Assembly: GCA_963836785.1 (NCBI GenBank)
Contig: CAWIKW010000002.1
Span: forward strand, 434,001 to 498,000
Source: DASQPR01 sp963836785
Lineage (GTDB): Bacteria > Actinomycetota > Actinomycetes > Mycobacteriales > Micromonosporaceae
DNA: 64,000 nucleotides
Direction of reading: 5' to 3'
Shown here: piece by piece, positions 34,676 through 44,082 of the stretch
Layout of the letters: each line of letters opens with the position of its first letter
Numbering within the stretch: position 1 is the stretch's first letter
Translations under genes and position numbers: made by a program
The notes under the pieces: model-generated
Database searches by the model: none
The model's input: the letters and a program-made list of their open reading frames with translations, nothing else
Told to the model about the DNA's origin: nothing

Positions 34676-34789
34676 CCATTTCATCGTGTCGTTTCCTTCC
34701 AGCAGGACGGACAACGGGGCGGATCTCGCCTACAGTGGTCCGACACCGCGGCCGATCCGGCCCTCGGCGCAGTGCATCCCGGAGGATCC

Positions 34790-35590
34790 ATGAAGCGGCG
34801 GCGCGTCATCGTCGCGGGCGCCACTGCGCTCGCCTTGATCGGTCTGACCCTGTCGGCGTGTGCACGGTCCGGCAGTCCCACTCGCGGCATCGGCGTGCTC
34901 ACGTCCGCGCCCGCCACGTCGGAGCCACCGGCTGCCGTCGACGGCGCGGACACCTTTGATACCGCGATGACGAGCCTCGACCAGGGCTACTCCGTCGTCG
35001 TGAAGTACGGCGGGCTGACCGCTACCGGCCGGATGGATCCCGCTCATCACGCGGCGACGGTCGACTTCGTTGGCCTTGAGGACGGTGTCCACGGCGACGT
35101 CGCCTTCACCCAGATCGGCTCGGCGTTGTGGATGAAAATCGACCTGGGGACGATCAGCCGGCGGGACGGCATCGAACCGAAGATCTGGTACCGGTTGGCC
35201 CTGTCGAAGATCTCGGACCCGGACAGCCTGCCGTTCGATATCGAGGACTCGGGCGATCCGCTCCGCGTCAGCGATCTGTTCAGCGCCGTCGCCGACGTAC
35301 GGCAGACAGACCCCACACACGTGAGCGGCACCGTTGATCTGAGCCAAGCCGACGGCAGTCTCGCGCCCGATCCCGCTGACGTCGACGACGCCGGCGCAGC
35401 CGCAAAAGCCGAGCCGTTCACGTTGGTGCTCGACGAGAGTGGCCGACCGGCGCAACTTCACCTGAGCGGCAATCACTACCTGGCCATGGATTTCGCGTTC
35501 AGCCACGTCGGCTCGCCCGGTGCCATCAAGGCGCCGCCGGCGTCCGATGTACGGAAGGCGACGTCCGCGGTGTACCAATTCTTCGGGTAA
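34790..35590 (+). CDS. LppX/LprG-like lipoprotein
   Basis: This 266-residue lipoprotein has the signal KRRRVIVAGATALALIGLTLSAC with a lipobox Cys near residue 24. It is followed by a low-complexity linker and a beta-rich domain (TFDTAMTSLDQGYSVVVKYGGL, DVAFTQIGSALWMKIDLG, HLSGNHYLAMDFAFSHVG). The pattern resembles the LppX/LprAFG lipid-carrier fold of actinobacteria, but this assignment is by shape rather than a fixed motif. A strong GGAGG ribosome site precedes ATG 34790. It stands alone after the terminator. Confidence 0.7.
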   Translation: MKRRRVIVAGATALALIGLTLSACARSGSPTRGIGVLTSAPATSEPPAAVDGADTFDTAMTSLDQGYSVVVKYGGLTATGRMDPAHHAATVDFVGLEDGVHGDVAFTQIGSALWMKIDLGTISRRDGIEPKIWYRLALSKISDPDSLPFDIEDSGDPLRVSDLFSAVADVRQTDPTHVSGTVDLSQADGSLAPDPADVDDAGAAAKAEPFTLVLDESGRPAQLHLSGNHYLAMDFAFSHVGSPGAIKAPPASDVRKATSAVYQFFG

Positions 35591-35689
35591 CGCTGGGCTA
35601 TCTCGGCACGGTCGCCGCTAAGCTCGGCCCCTCATCGTGGCGCGCCGTTCGGACTAAAGCATCATTTCTATCCGCCGGCGCACGTGCCA

Positions 35690-36415
35690 TCAGCGGGCGG
35701 AGGCGATCAGGCGTTCGCTGTCGAACAGCGCCGACGTTATTCGCCAGCCGAATCCGTTGAGCGCCAGTAGCCCGACCGCGAGGCCGACCGCAAGCCCGAG
35801 CGTCGCGGGGATCACGTCGTACGCGATGAGCGTTGTGACCGCGACCGACGGAAGGTTTGCCAGCATGCCCAGCTGCTGGGCGACCCGGACGTCGCTCGCT
35901 CGGGTGGAGATCGCTATCCCGATCCAGATCGACCAGGCCGCGAGCAGCGGCGTGAAGATGAATTGGGCGAGTATCTCCGGCCCGCGTACGAGCGCCGACG
36001 CCACCGCCGGATCAGCGAGGAGCCCGATGCAGACGAGGACAAAGGCATAGACCGCGTACGCGATCGCAAGCGATGGGACGATGGCGGCCAGGGCCTTGGC
36101 CAACAGGAACTCCTCGCGGCGAATCGGGGTCGCGAGCACCGGTTCGAGGGTGCCCTGCTGGCGCTCGCCGACGATCGAGTAGGCGGCGAGGGCGGCGGGC
36201 ACGATCGCCGGGATGCCCAGCATGTAGAGCAGCGGATCGCCGTGTCGCAGTTCGCTCGCCGAGGACGCCGGCAACGCGAACACGTCGATCAGTGATGGCA
36301 CGACAAACAGCAGCGGAAGGACCGCCATCGCCCCGATGACCAGTGAACCGTTGCGACGGTACTCGCGGAGTTCCTTGCGAAAGATGGCGCCGACGTGCGT
36401 CGTATTCACAGTCAT
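35690..36415 (-). CDS. ABC-2-type transporter permease
   Basis: This 241-residue membrane protein has about six helices. The N-terminal FRKELREYRRNGSLVIGAM fits the cytoplasmic start of NatB/ABC-2 permeases. YSIVGERQQGTLEPVLATPIRREEFLLAKAL is the E-x-x-x-G-T-L-E-x-L/V...P family signature. Its start overlaps the ATPase stop (ATGA), forming a two-gene export unit. Substrate unknown; drug, sodium and peptide export have all been described for relatives. Confidence 0.88.
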   Translation of the reverse strand: MTVNTTHVGAIFRKELREYRRNGSLVIGAMAVLPLLFVVPSLIDVFALPASSASELRHGDPLLYMLGIPAIVPAALAAYSIVGERQQGTLEPVLATPIRREEFLLAKALAAIVPSLAIAYAVYAFVLVCIGLLADPAVASALVRGPEILAQFIFTPLLAAWSIWIGIAISTRASDVRVAQQLGMLANLPSVAVTTLIAYDVIPATLGLAVGLAVGLLALNGFGWRITSALFDSERLIASAR

Positions 36416-37434
36416 CGGACGCTCGCTTCCTCATCATGGTTGATCAGCTCGAGATAGACGTCCTCAAGCGAATGCGGTGATTCGCCGATCGACAACACGT
36501 CGGCGCCGGCGGCCACGAGAGCTCGGGTCACGGCCGGCGCGGCGACGGCCGGGTCGGACACCGCGAGGGTGTACGTGGCCGGGCGGTCCTGCCGCCAACT
36601 AGTGACGGCCGGAAGGCCCGCGAAGACACCGTCCGGCGTCGCGAGCGGGATGAGCGTCCTCACCACGAGCGTCTTCGCGAACAGCCTCTCACGCAGATCC
36701 TCGGGTCGACCGATCGTGCGCAACGACCGGTTCAAGATCGCCACGCGGGTACAGAGGCGCTCGGCCTCGTCGAGCCGGTGCGTGGTGAGGAAGATCGTCA
36801 CACCGCCGCGCTCGAGCGCGCCGATCAACTCATGGACGTCTCGACTGGCCACCGGATCGAGGCCGGCGGTCGGCTCGTCGAGGAACAGCACCTCCGGTTC
36901 GCTCAGCAGCGCTCTGGCCAAGGCGACTCGCTGACGGAGACCTTTGGACAGAATGCCGCAGGCATCCTGCGCCCGGTCGGCCAGGTTGACGGCCCGCAGG
37001 ACGCGGTCGATGTGATCGCTCGAGTCGGGGACCTCGTAAAGGTCGGCGAAACATTTGAGGTTCTCGAGCACACTCAGGCGCAGATAGAGGCCCGGCGACT
37101 CGGGCATGATCGAGATCCGTCGGCGGATCTCCACTCCGTTCTCGCGGGTCAACGGGATTCCCGCGACCGTCGCCGAACCGGACGTCGGTGCGACGAGGGT
37201 GCCGAGGGTGCGCACGATCGTGGACTTGCCGGCGCCATTCGGGCCGAGCAACCCGAAGACCTCACCGCGGTCGACCGTGAACGAGACGTCCGAAACCGCG
37301 CGCCGCCCGCCGAAGTCCTTGGTCACGTGATTGACCTCGATCGCCGGCGTCCGGCGGCCGGCCCCGACCTCGGCGCTGTCTGCGCACCGCCGGTGCAAGC
37401 TGTTCGTTGCGGGTGCACCCTCGTCGATGTTCAT
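36412..37434 (-). CDS. ABC transporter ATP-binding protein
   Basis: This 340-residue ATPase has Walker A GPNGAGKST near residue 66 and Walker B VLFLDEPTAGLDP near 185. The signature helix reads LSKGLRQRVALARALL instead of LSGGQ, as in DrrA/NatA-type exporters. The H-loop is TTHRLDEAE. A C-terminal ~90-residue extension follows. ATG 37434 (MNIDEG) was chosen; the longer start lacks homology. It is the first gene of the minus-strand pair with the permease at 35690. A GTGATATCAC palindrome lies 70 bp upstream and may hold its regulator. Confidence 0.92.
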   Translation of the reverse strand: MNIDEGAPATNSLHRRCADSAEVGAGRRTPAIEVNHVTKDFGGRRAVSDVSFTVDRGEVFGLLGPNGAGKSTIVRTLGTLVAPTSGSATVAGIPLTRENGVEIRRRISIMPESPGLYLRLSVLENLKCFADLYEVPDSSDHIDRVLRAVNLADRAQDACGILSKGLRQRVALARALLSEPEVLFLDEPTAGLDPVASRDVHELIGALERGGVTIFLTTHRLDEAERLCTRVAILNRSLRTIGRPEDLRERLFAKTLVVRTLIPLATPDGVFAGLPAVTSWRQDRPATYTLAVSDPAVAAPAVTRALVAAGADVLSIGESPHSLEDVYLELINHDEEASVR

Positions 37435-37503
37435 GGATCCGCCTGTCCCGCACCGCCCGCTGCGCCGCCACCTGCGCATCTCGGTGGCTGTCAGTGATAA
37501 AAA

Positions 37504-37513
37504 GTGATATCAC
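37504..37513. promoter_or_regulatory. GTGATATCAC palindrome (candidate operator)
   Basis: A perfect 10-bp palindrome lies in an A/T-rich stretch of an otherwise GC-rich gap, preceded by GTGATAAAAA. It lies 70 bp upstream of the ABC transporter start. Its position and local A+T content suggest a promoter/operator. The binding protein is not encoded next to it. Confidence 0.4.
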
Positions 37514-37586
37514 AATGCTATGCAGCTGTGGTTGTCCGGTCAAGGCGATTGGCATCTCGCGCGACCACGACCGGGTGTCGACGGCG

Positions 37587-37811
37587 GCCTTGATCACGCC
37601 GTTGTTGGGTGGCAAGAGAGTCAAGTTTCCCGTGCAGCGGACGCGGGCACGCGAAATGGTCGGCTACATGCGCAGGTTGATGGAGTCCGGACAGTTCACG
37701 CCGGTGATCGACCGGACGTACGCGTGCGATCGGCTCGTCGACGCGTACCGCGATGTGGAGACGGGACGCAAAGTCGGCGACGTCATCATCAACATGCAAC
37801 CGTCGAGCTGA
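37587..37811 (+). pseudogene. zinc-less MDR/quinone oxidoreductase, C-terminal fragment
   Basis: About 70 codons encode the last part of an MDR-type NAD(P)-dependent alcohol dehydrogenase/quinone reductase: GGKRVKFPVQRTRAREM, ESGQFTPVIDRTY and RKVGDVIINM are the standard final strands. No upstream part with the Rossmann fold or start is present, because the frame meets the ABC promoter region. It is a truncated remnant, probably left by a deletion or rearrangement. Confidence 0.7.
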
Positions 37812-37850
37812 CCCGCGAGACAACCGGGGGCGAGCTCGACTCATACAAAG

Positions 37851-38606
37851 CTAGTGGTCCGGTGGGATCCGGTAGATCGATACGTGGGAGCGGGACTCGG
37901 CGGTGAACTCTGCGCCGATCCAGTCGGCGTGCCGGGCCTCCAGATGGAACCCCGCCATCTGCGCCATGAGGTCGAGTTCGGCCGGCCAGATGTATCGGTG
38001 CGGGCTGCGAAACAGCCGAGCCTGTGTGCTCTCATCGAATCTGAAGTGGTGGGACACAACGTGCTGACGCAGAACGTCGTAGGTGTCCAAGCCGATGTAG
38101 CCGGGTTCGGAGTGCCAGACCGTGGCCGGCTGGCCCGGTGGGAGCCGACGCAGTTCGGGCACCCAGAGTTCGATGACGAACCGGCCGCCCGGCGCGAGGT
38201 GACGGGCCGCATTTCGGAAGCATTCGACCTGCTCGGCCTGGGTGAGCAGGTTGGAGATCGTGTTGAACACCAGATACACGAGCGTGTACTCGCCGGGAGC
38301 GACAGTGGTGGCCATATCGCCGATGAGCACGGGGATCGTCGCTTCGTCAGCCTTCGTTCGTAGTTGATCGATCATCGGCTGGGACAGTTCGATACCGGTG
38401 ACCGGCACTCCCTGCTCGGCGAGCGGTATGGCCACCCGGCCGGTTCCGATGGCGAACTCGAGCGCCCGTCCGTCGCCGGCGAGTTGGGCGAGGCGGTCCA
38501 CCGTCGGCCGCAAGACTTCAGGTGCGAACATCCCGGTGCCCGGCGTGTCGTAGCGCTGGGCGGCCTCGACGTCCCAGATCTCGTGCTGTTGCATGCGGCC
38601 GACCAT
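37851..38606 (-). CDS. class I SAM-dependent methyltransferase
   Basis: This 251-residue methyltransferase has motif I LEFAIGTGRVAIPLAEQG near residue 49 and motif II VTGIELSQPMIDQL. VYLVFNTISNLLTQ and APGGRFVIELW follow as motif post-I/III. The C-terminal part (RYIWPAELDLMAQMAGFHLEAR) is typical of the Methyltransf_25/11 group in actinobacteria. ATG 38606 is used, with ATG 38594 (MQQHEIWD) as an alternative. It is monocistronic, and its substrate cannot be deduced. Confidence 0.88.
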   Translation of the reverse strand: MVGRMQQHEIWDVEAAQRYDTPGTGMFAPEVLRPTVDRLAQLAGDGRALEFAIGTGRVAIPLAEQGVPVTGIELSQPMIDQLRTKADEATIPVLIGDMATTVAPGEYTLVYLVFNTISNLLTQAEQVECFRNAARHLAPGGRFVIELWVPELRRLPPGQPATVWHSEPGYIGLDTYDVLRQHVVSHHFRFDESTQARLFRSPHRYIWPAELDLMAQMAGFHLEARHADWIGAEFTAESRSHVSIYRIPPDH

Positions 38607-38701
38607 GGTGCAGTCGGTGGGTGCGTGTCCAACGATTTTGTGACTTGAGCGCTCACGTGCCGCCGGGAGCGGCGGGAACGTCTGATAGACATGGTCCTGC
38701 C

Positions 38702-39037
38702 ATGGTGATCTACAAGATTCTGCTGCCGCTTGAGTGGGCCGAATTCGAGGCCGCCGGGCGGTTCGACGGTTCGCCGTTCGACCGAAGTTCCGGGTTCATC
38801 CACCTCTCATCGCGAGAGCAGGTCGGCGCTACAGCCCGTCGGGTGTTCCCGGACGAGCCAGACCTCGTCGTCGTGGCCGTCGATGCCGGGGCGGTGACTG
38901 AATCGCTGCGCTGGGAGGCGGCTTCCGACGGCGGAACGTTTCCCCATGTGTACGAGCCGCTGTCGCTCAGCGCGGTCGTGGCGATTTACCGGGTGGCCGG
39001 TGCGCTGAAGGTGGACGAGGCGCTACCACCTGAATAG
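38702..39037 (+). CDS. DUF952 family protein
   Basis: This 111-residue soluble protein matches the DUF952 pattern: it starts VIYKILLPLEWAEFEA, contains RSSGFIHLSSREQV (the family's D-x-x-x-G-F-I-H-x-S motif), and ends HVYEPLSLSAVVAIYRV. The function is unknown. The His in FIHLSS and late HVYEPL are conserved. It is divergent from the methyltransferase gene and convergent with the ABC permease gene. Confidence 0.92.
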   Translation: MVIYKILLPLEWAEFEAAGRFDGSPFDRSSGFIHLSSREQVGATARRVFPDEPDLVVVAVDAGAVTESLRWEAASDGGTFPHVYEPLSLSAVVAIYRVAGALKVDEALPPE

Positions 39038-39064
39038 CGCGGATCCTTGCCACCGGTCTCGACG

Positions 39065-39854
39065 TCAGGTGGCGTACTCGAGCGATCCGCTTCGTCGGCC
39101 GCGATAGACGAACCACCGGAACGTGAGAAGACAGATGCCCAGCCAACATGCGGCCACGGCGGCCTCGAGGAGGGCTTGCGCGCCGGCGGCGGCCAAGTCT
39201 CCGGCCAAGACGTCGCGCACGGCGATCAGCCCGTGGGTCACCGGCAGGCATTGAGAGATCCACGCGATCGGACCGGGGTATGCGTCCAGGGGCACGTTGA
39301 TCCCGCACAAGCGTCATCACGGCGACGAGTCCGACGTTGGCGACGAGGCTGTTCACTCCACGGAAGCCCAGCACGATGCCGCCGAGGAACGTGCCGAGGC
39401 AGTACGCCGACGCACCGACGAGGATGGTCAACGGGATCACGAGCAGGACCCGCGGCCATGGAAGCGGCAGCCCGAACAAGGGTCCCAGCACGAACAAGGC
39501 ACCGAGCGCCGAGATCGAACCGTCGGCGATGAGATAGACGCCACGGGAGGCGAGCACGAGAACGGGGCTCGTAGGACTCGCCGCGAGCAGCGGCAGGGTT
39601 CCGGCGCTCCGTTCCCAGCCGACCATGTTCAGGGCCCACACGCCCTCCATCGCGGCGAGCATCACGGCGTTGCCGACCAGGAGGAACCACGTCTGCTGTT
39701 CGGCGCCTAACAGGCGGCCGATCAGTGCGAAGAATGAGACCTGGGCGAGCACGCGAAGGAACCACCCCCCGAGCCAGCTGCGCCACGTGTAGATCGATCC
39801 GTAGTCGTACGCGCCGGACAGCAGCGCGTAGCGCATGATGCGTAACGTCGTCAT
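39065..39854 (-). pseudogene. ABC-2 permease with a frameshift near 39308
   Basis: This is the second permease of a three-gene ABC exporter. The N-terminal 180 residues (MRYALLSGAYDYGSIYTW, WERSAGTLPLLAASP, VNSLVANVGLVAVMTL) are in frame from 39854. The expected C-terminus (CGINVPLDAYPGPIAWISQ, PVTHGLIAVRDVL) continues one base later and ends at 39065. Dropping a single G near 39308 restores a normal ~262-residue protein. As sequenced, the frame runs on antisense to 38967. Its start overlaps the stop of the next permease gene (ATGA). Confidence 0.85.
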
Positions 39855-40618
39855 CGCAGCGCCAGCTCTCCCGTTTGCTGCGCACGGCGCAGGATCCGCG
39901 CCAGCAGGGCGCTGGCCAGAATGAGGGCGGCCAACCCCAGTACGAACACCATCGCTAGGTCGAAGCCGGCATTCGCGATCGGCGCCGCGCCGAGGCTGCC
40001 GCGCAGCAGTCGAGCCGACCAGGAGAGGAACACGATGTTAGTCACCGGCTGTAGCCAGCCGGGCAGGAGCGCCACCGGCACGAGTATTCCGCCCAGCAGG
40101 TAGATCGGATAGCTCGCCGAATTCGAGAACGTCGCGGCGCTGCGGCTCAACACGAACAGGTTCGCCATGAACAGCGACGTCGTCGTCATGGCGAACAGCG
40201 TCAGTAGCAGCGATACTCCGAACACGTACGGATGATGAATCGTGACTGTCGCGTGCAGTACGTACCGGCCGAAAAGCCAAACCTCGACGAACGCGAACGC
40301 GCCCGCGAACATCATTGTGGATATCCGGCCCACAATCACCGACGCGAATCCGGTCGGTGCGGCGACCAGGTAATCGATCGTGCCCTCCCAGCGTTCGGTC
40401 TGGATCACCCAGCCGCCGTTGAAGATGGCGAACCACCACAGCGACATGTAGAACGGAGCGATGACCGCGTAGCCGGACAGGTCACCTCGTCCGCCGTGAC
40501 GCAGCACCATCGAGAAGATGATGGTGAACAATGGCGCGGTCAGCAGCGGGATCAACATGTCCGGGTAGTTGCGGAAGAACGAGAGCTGCAGTCGGAAGCC
40601 GGCACGAAACCCACGCAT
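39851..40618 (-). CDS. ABC-2-type transporter permease
   Basis: This 255-residue integral membrane protein has six predicted helices and the ABC-2 pattern (NYPDMLIPLLTAPLFTIIFSMVL, then NGGWVIQTERWEGTIDYLVAAP with the E-R-W-E-G-T signature, and PIYLLGGILVPVALLPGWLQPV). It forms the middle of the unit ATPase-permease-permease: 2 bp from the ATPase stop and overlapping the second permease. Two half-permeases with one ATPase indicate a heterodimeric exporter. Confidence 0.9.
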   Translation of the reverse strand: MRGFRAGFRLQLSFFRNYPDMLIPLLTAPLFTIIFSMVLRHGGRGDLSGYAVIAPFYMSLWWFAIFNGGWVIQTERWEGTIDYLVAAPTGFASVIVGRISTMMFAGAFAFVEVWLFGRYVLHATVTIHHPYVFGVSLLLTLFAMTTTSLFMANLFVLSRSAATFSNSASYPIYLLGGILVPVALLPGWLQPVTNIVFLSWSARLLRGSLGAAPIANAGFDLAMVFVLGLAALILASALLARILRRAQQTGELALR

Positions 40619-40620
40619 CG

Positions 40621-41574
40621 CTACACCTCCAGCCCACGGTCGCCGATCAGGCCGACGTACACCTCTTCAAGACTTGGTCGTGACGTCCGCACACCGACGA
40701 CACCGCCCTCGACGATGACCTTGAGAACGATGGACACGTGCTCGTCGCCGTCGACATGAATGCGGTGACCTTCGGTCCCGGACGCGATGCTCTCGACGCC
40801 CGGCAGCGCCGCGACGCGGTCGAGCAGCTCGCGGTCGGCGCCGTCAACGTCGATGCGCTGGAACCGCGACACGAGACGGCCGAGCGAGCGGGGTGACTCG
40901 GTGGCCAGGATCCGACCGCGGTCGATCAGCGTCACCCGGTCACACAGCACCTCGGCCTCGACCATGTCGTGCGTAGCCAGCAGGATGGTCGTGCCCTCGC
41001 TGCGTATCTCGGTGATGAGATTGCGAAATTCGCGGGCCGCCAACGGATCCATACCGGCGGTGGGCTCGTCGAGGAACAACACCTTCGCGCCGGCGATGAG
41101 GCCGCGCGCGAGGTGCAGGCGCTGCTTCATACCTCGGGAGTACGTCTCGACGCGGACATCCGCCTTCTCGGCGAGACCGACGCGTTCGAGGAGGCCGGCG
41201 GCGCGTGGTTTGATCTGCGATCCGGGCAGGCGATACAGCGACGCCCAGTACTCAAGATTCTGACGCGCGGTCAGCCGCGTGTAGAGGCCGCGTTCCCCGC
41301 CGAAGACGATGCCGATCATCGGGCGTACGACCTTGGCGTCGCGTACAACATCGTGGCCGCATATCTCTGCGCGGCCCGACGTGGGCAAAAGCACCGTGGT
41401 CAGTATTTTGACCAACGTCGTCTTGCCGGCGCCGTTCGGCCCGAGCAAGCCGTGGACCTCGCCCTGGTCGACCGACAGATTCACCGCGTCAAGCGCCGTG
41501 ACCAATGCCTGTTTGCGCGGTTGAAATGTTCGGACAAGATCGACCACCGTCACCGCAGGCCCGACTCGAGACAT
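40621..41574 (-). CDS. ABC transporter ATP-binding protein
   Basis: This 317-residue ATPase has Walker A GPNGAGKTT near residue 45 and the signature helix YSRGMKQRLHLARGLI. Walker B is VLFLDEPTAGMDP and the H-loop is ATHDMVEAE. A C-terminal ~100-residue domain follows, as in drug-export ATPases. ATG 41574 (MSRVGPAV) was chosen; 41616 is possible. It is the first gene of the three-gene exporter and is divergent from a LacI-type regulator 149 bp away, which may control it. Confidence 0.92.
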   Translation of the reverse strand: MSRVGPAVTVVDLVRTFQPRKQALVTALDAVNLSVDQGEVHGLLGPNGAGKTTLVKILTTVLLPTSGRAEICGHDVVRDAKVVRPMIGIVFGGERGLYTRLTARQNLEYWASLYRLPGSQIKPRAAGLLERVGLAEKADVRVETYSRGMKQRLHLARGLIAGAKVLFLDEPTAGMDPLAAREFRNLITEIRSEGTTILLATHDMVEAEVLCDRVTLIDRGRILATESPRSLGRLVSRFQRIDVDGADRELLDRVAALPGVESIASGTEGHRIHVDGDEHVSIVLKVIVEGGVVGVRTSRPSLEEVYVGLIGDRGLEV

Positions 41575-41723
41575 GGCGCGAATGCTAGCGATCGGCAGCC
41601 GTTCGCGCGTCCCCATTAATCGACCGCCGCGCCCGGTCGACTGCTCGATGGGGCTACCGGTGAGAGCGCTCTCGTCGCTACGGTGTGGAAGCCGAAGCAT
41701 CGGCAGTGAACGAAGGTAATGAG

Positions 41724-42722
41724 ATGGCGAGTCGAAGGCTGACAATCGAGGACGTTGCCCGGGAGGCCGGCGTGTCCCGGGCTACCACATCTCGCGTCAT
41801 CAACAATCTGCCGGGCGCATCCGACCAGGTCCGCGCGCGCGTACACCGGGCGGTCGCCGATCTCGGCTACCAGCCGAACGCGGCCGCCCGTGCGCTGGCG
41901 TCCGGTCGCGCGCCCATCATTGACCTGGTCGTGGTCGCCCACGAGACCAAGCCGTCCGAGCTCGGTGTCAACCCGTATTTCAGTCGTGTCCTGGCCGGCA
42001 TGTTGTCGGCGCTCGACGACACCGGCACGGCCATGCGTGTGCGGCTGGTGGCGCCCGGCGATGCGTCCGACGCGCTCGATCGATTGGCCGACGCCGTGAC
42101 CACCGGCGCAGTGCTCGTCAACGTGCCACCGCCGATGGCTACGAGGTTCCATCGCCGGTGTCGACGCGTGGTCTCGCTCGGCGGGACGGCCGTACACATC
42201 CCGGCGGTCGAGGCGGAGAACGAGACCGGCGCGCACGCCGCGGTCGCGCACCTGTACGGGCTCGGACGTCGGCACATCGCCGCCGTTCATGGTCCAGACC
42301 GGAACACTTGCGCGGCCAGCCGGCGGGTCGGTCATCTCGACGCCATCCACGATGCCGGTGTGCCCGATGTCGCCGCGGACGGCGGTTTCTGGCGCGACGG
42401 CGGTTACCGGGCGGCGACTCAGGTCATGGCCGCTGATCCGAAGCTCGACGCACTGTTCGTAGCGTGCGACCTGATGGCGGTCGGGGCGATCCAGGCGATC
42501 GTGGCGACCGGTCGTCGAGTCCCGGACGACGTCGCCGTCGTCGGGTTCGACGACAGCATTCTGGCCGTGGCGGCTAATCCGTCCCTGACCACGGTGCGCC
42601 TACCCGTGGAGGATATGGCCGCCGCGGCGGCGAGGACGCTGCTCAACGATGACGCGAAGCCGTACTTTCGGCAGATCTTTCCGGTGGGCCTCGTCCAACG
42701 GCGCAGCACGAGCCCCGGCTAG
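41724..42722 (+). CDS. LacI-family transcriptional regulator
   Basis: This 332-residue regulator has the N-terminal LacI helix-turn-helix and hinge (LTIEDVAREAGVSRATTSRV, then NNLPGASDQVRARV...GYQPNAAARALASG). A periplasmic-binding-protein-like sensor domain (residues ~65-330) contains NPYFSRVLAGM, PDDVAVVGFDDS and NPSLTTVRLPVEDM. These proteins usually sense sugars. It is divergent from the ABC exporter and convergent with the MFS gene, so the target is not obvious. GAAGGT precedes ATG 41724. Confidence 0.93.
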   Translation: MASRRLTIEDVAREAGVSRATTSRVINNLPGASDQVRARVHRAVADLGYQPNAAARALASGRAPIIDLVVVAHETKPSELGVNPYFSRVLAGMLSALDDTGTAMRVRLVAPGDASDALDRLADAVTTGAVLVNVPPPMATRFHRRCRRVVSLGGTAVHIPAVEAENETGAHAAVAHLYGLGRRHIAAVHGPDRNTCAASRRVGHLDAIHDAGVPDVAADGGFWRDGGYRAATQVMAADPKLDALFVACDLMAVGAIQAIVATGRRVPDDVAVVGFDDSILAVAANPSLTTVRLPVEDMAAAAARTLLNDDAKPYFRQIFPVGLVQRRSTSPG

Positions 42723-42765
42723 GTCGCCGAGTGTCGCTCGATGCGTTCCCCTAGCCGCGACCGCG

Positions 42766-44082
42766 TCACGTGTTGCTGGCGGATCGTATCCGTGCGAGAT
42801 CGTCGTCGACGGTGCGTGGCGCCGACGCCAGCCAGCCGGTGATGGTGGCGAGGATGACGGCGGCCCACAGCACGCCGAAGGAGGCCGTCCACGTTCCGGT
42901 GGCACCGTGCAGCACACCGAACAGGAGCGGACCAGAGGCGGCGATGACGTAGCCGATGCTCTGCGCGAACGCGGACAGGGATGCCGTCATCTGGGCCGAG
43001 GTCGTCCGGTAGCCGATCAAGGTCAGCGACAGCGGGAACATGCCGCCGCCGATGCCGGCCAGGACCATCCAGGCCCAAGCGCCGGCCGGGTCGAGGAGCA
43101 GGCCGGCGTAGGCCGTGGCGAAGCTGCCGCCGAGGACTAGCACAAGCGGTCGGTGGTAGCGGACCGGGACGATCGGGGCGATCATCGAGGCGGGAATGCC
43201 CATCGCCGACAACAGGGCAACCATCCACCCGGCGGTGCTCGCGCTGATCGCATGTGCGCTCAGGAAGCGTTCGAACCAGCCAAACGCGATGTACGCCTGT
43301 ACCGATTGGAACGCGAAGAACAGCGTCACCATCCATGCCGTGGGGCTGCGCACGAGTGCGGTCGCCGGCAATCGGGTGGTGCCCGCGGCGAATCGGGTGT
43401 CGTGCCGCAGCGTCGAAAGCCACGGCAGCACCGCAGCGGCGCTGAGAAGCGCCCACGAACCGATACCGGCTCGCCATGAATTCTCGCCCGACGCCAGTAG
43501 TCCGATCGGAACCGACAGACCCGCCGCAAGAGTGCCGCCGACCGCCATCGCTGTCGTGTACAGCGCGGTCATCTGCCCTATGCGGTCGGGAAAGTGCCAT
43601 TTGACGAGCGTTGGCATCAATACGTTGGCGACGGCCGACCCGCTCAGGCTGAGCACGCTTAACGCCACGAACGCTACGACCGACCCGACGAACGCTCGGG
43701 CCAGCAACCCGACGGTCATAGCGGTCAACGCCAACACCAACAGCCGATGTGGTCCGGCACGAGACGCCATTCGTGGCGCCAGGGCGCCCAGAGCGGCGAA
43801 GCAGATCGGCGGCAGCGTGGTGATCAGGCCGGCCATACCGCTGTTGGTACGCAGCCCGCGCTCGAGTCCGTCGAGCACAGCGCCAACGCTCGTCACCGCG
43901 GTACGCATGGACAGGCCGGTCAGCAGCAGAGCGGCGGCCAGCAGCCATCGCTGCTGACGCGATCGCGACGCGGCTCGGGCCGCCGAAGATCCCATCGACG
44001 GGTGTGCCGGGGTCTGCGCCGGCGGCCCGCCGGCCCGTTCGGGTCGTGTGTGGGCGGCTCCGCCGCGAGCGGGTGGGTTCAC
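42766..44082 (-). CDS. MFS transporter, CynX/NimT-like
   Basis: This 438-residue protein has 12 predicted helices. It resembles the CynX/NimT branch of the major facilitator superfamily: LTGLSMRTAVTSVGAVLDGLERGL in helix 1, GLITTLPPICFAALGALAP in helix 2, and GIGGGMFPLSLTLIGYRTTSAQMTASLSAFAQSIGY in the second half. NimT relatives export nitroimidazole and cyanate-related compounds, but the substrate here is unknown. GTG 44082 follows GAGGCGAGG; an internal ATG at 43995 is a weaker start. It stands alone. Confidence 0.88.
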   Translation of the reverse strand: MNPPARGGAAHTRPERAGGPPAQTPAHPSMGSSAARAASRSRQQRWLLAAALLLTGLSMRTAVTSVGAVLDGLERGLRTNSGMAGLITTLPPICFAALGALAPRMASRAGPHRLLVLALTAMTVGLLARAFVGSVVAFVALSVLSLSGSAVANVLMPTLVKWHFPDRIGQMTALYTTAMAVGGTLAAGLSVPIGLLASGENSWRAGIGSWALLSAAAVLPWLSTLRHDTRFAAGTTRLPATALVRSPTAWMVTLFFAFQSVQAYIAFGWFERFLSAHAISASTAGWMVALLSAMGIPASMIAPIVPVRYHRPLVLVLGGSFATAYAGLLLDPAGAWAWMVLAGIGGGMFPLSLTLIGYRTTSAQMTASLSAFAQSIGYVIAASGPLLFGVLHGATGTWTASFGVLWAAVILATITGWLASAPRTVDDDLARIRSASNT

